Part shown: positions 33,023-33,246 of the stretch, in pieces
Layout of the letters: the number at the start of each line of letters is the position of its first letter
How positions within the stretch are numbered: position 1 is the first letter of the stretch
Translations under genes and position numbers: made by a program
The notes under the pieces: model-generated
What the model saw: only the letters and a program-made list of their open reading frames with translations
Database searches by the model: none
What the model was told of the DNA's origin: nothing
Assembly (NCBI GenBank): GCA_026647215.1
Contig: JAPKHC010000043.1
Coordinates: forward strand, 1-33,246
DNA: 33,246 nt
Source of the DNA: F1-120-MAGs118 sp013360535
GTDB lineage: Bacteria; Planctomycetota; UBA1135; GCA-002686595
Reading direction: 5' to 3'

Positions 33023-33110
33023 CCGGGCAACAGACCACGGCGCGGCCGAACTGGCGGCGCAAAGTGTCACCCATGTGCCCGGACAAATGTGTTACCCATG
33101 TACCCGGGAG
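32840..33110 (-). mobile_element. Remnant of an IS481-family insertion sequence (5' end only)
   Basis: It combines the broken transposase start with the two 18-base repeats before it, a layout seen at the transposase-proximal end of IS481-like elements. The other end, the DDE domain and any target duplication are missing. The outer boundary near 33107-33110 is inferred from the last repeat, and the inner boundary from where transposase similarity stops. Confidence 0.6.
33065..33107. repeat. Tandem imperfect 18-base repeats at an IS end
   Basis: Two copies, 33065-33082 and 33090-33107, both of the form TGTYACCCATGTRCCCGG with 2 differences and a period of 25 bases. They lie directly before the transposase start and are the probable terminal or transposase-binding repeats of the IS481-type element. 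Two copies only, so not a CRISPR. Confidence 0.7.
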
Positions 33111-33195
33111 CTAGAACCGATCGGTGTGGAAACGGAGTCGGGCGGCGTAGCGTCTGGAGGGCAGTACCACCCACCCCCAAACGCCAAACCACCCG

Positions 33196-33246
33196 ATGAA
33201 GACCACAGATAGCAAGTCCAACGCCTCCTTGTCCCCGTCCTCGTCG
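33196..33246 (+). CDS. Possible start of a gene running off the window
   Basis: ATG 33196 opens a frame to the window end, MKTTDSKSNASLSPSSS, with no stop. It is Ser/Thr-rich and of lower GC than the chromosome genes. It may belong to another mobile element or a short orphan. 33108-33195 holds no visible gene, only A/C-rich sequence. Confidence 0.25.
   Translation, partial: MKTTDSKSNASLSPSSS

Noticed and set aside
33065..33107. CRISPR repeats
   Set aside because: Only two 18-base copies with a 7-base gap, next to a transposase start.

Overview
The window is very GC-rich, with G or C at most third codon positions and few non-coding bases. It looks like a chromosomal segment of a Gram-negative-type bacterium. 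Supporting genes are an RND efflux operon with a lipoprotein adaptor, a lipopolysaccharide-kinase-like protein, surface-sugar enzymes and an alkaline-phosphatase-superfamily lipoprotein with a TPR tail. The gene style recalls Planctomycetota, Myxococcota or a related uncultured lineage, but no rRNA or marker gene is present, so placement is inference. The first ~860 bases encode the end of an HrpB helicase that looks proteobacterial. It stops abruptly inside its conserved C-terminal motif and runs into an unrelated tail, so the left edge may be an assembly chimera or a recombination scar.

Layout. 1-1459: HrpB end fused to an unknown tail, then a small possible beta-barrel end. 1460-1671 shows no gene. 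1672-2625: radical SAM/SPASM protein. 2652-4720 (minus): an ATP-grasp ligase followed by an alpha/beta hydrolase. 4810-8792: two divergent GT4 glycosyltransferases, a lipopolysaccharide-kinase-like protein and a methyltransferase. 8771-17411 (minus): a run of eight genes. In transcription order these are two paralogous ATP-grasp ligases, an S51/cyanophycinase-like hydrolase, an enterochelin-esterase-like hydrolase, a DegT/DnrJ-type sugar aminotransferase, a SAM methyltransferase, a FemAB/GNAT-type transferase and an N-formyltransferase. 17464-21923 (plus, divergent): glycogen/starch synthase glgA, a third paralogous ATP-grasp ligase and the sulfatase-fold lipoprotein. 21920-30273 (minus): an RND adaptor and two different RND pumps in one operon. 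30348-31571 (plus): moeA. 31574-33246: a decayed-looking edge with a small orphan gene, a truncated gene, a small lipoprotein, an IS481-type transposase remnant and the start of an unknown gene.

How it may work together. From about 1.6 to 20.2 kb the theme is surface glycan and amide/peptide-like chemistry. The aminotransferase and formyltransferase suggest an N-formylated amino sugar. The glycosyltransferases and kinase suggest lipopolysaccharide or capsule assembly. The most unusual part is the combination of four ATP-grasp ligases, two serine esterase-fold hydrolases, one S51-type hydrolase and a GT5 glucan synthase. Three of the ligases are same-length paralogues that flank the glgA promoter. 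This looks like a coordinated make-and-break system for an amide-, peptide- or ester-decorated glucan or other polymer that I do not recognise as described.
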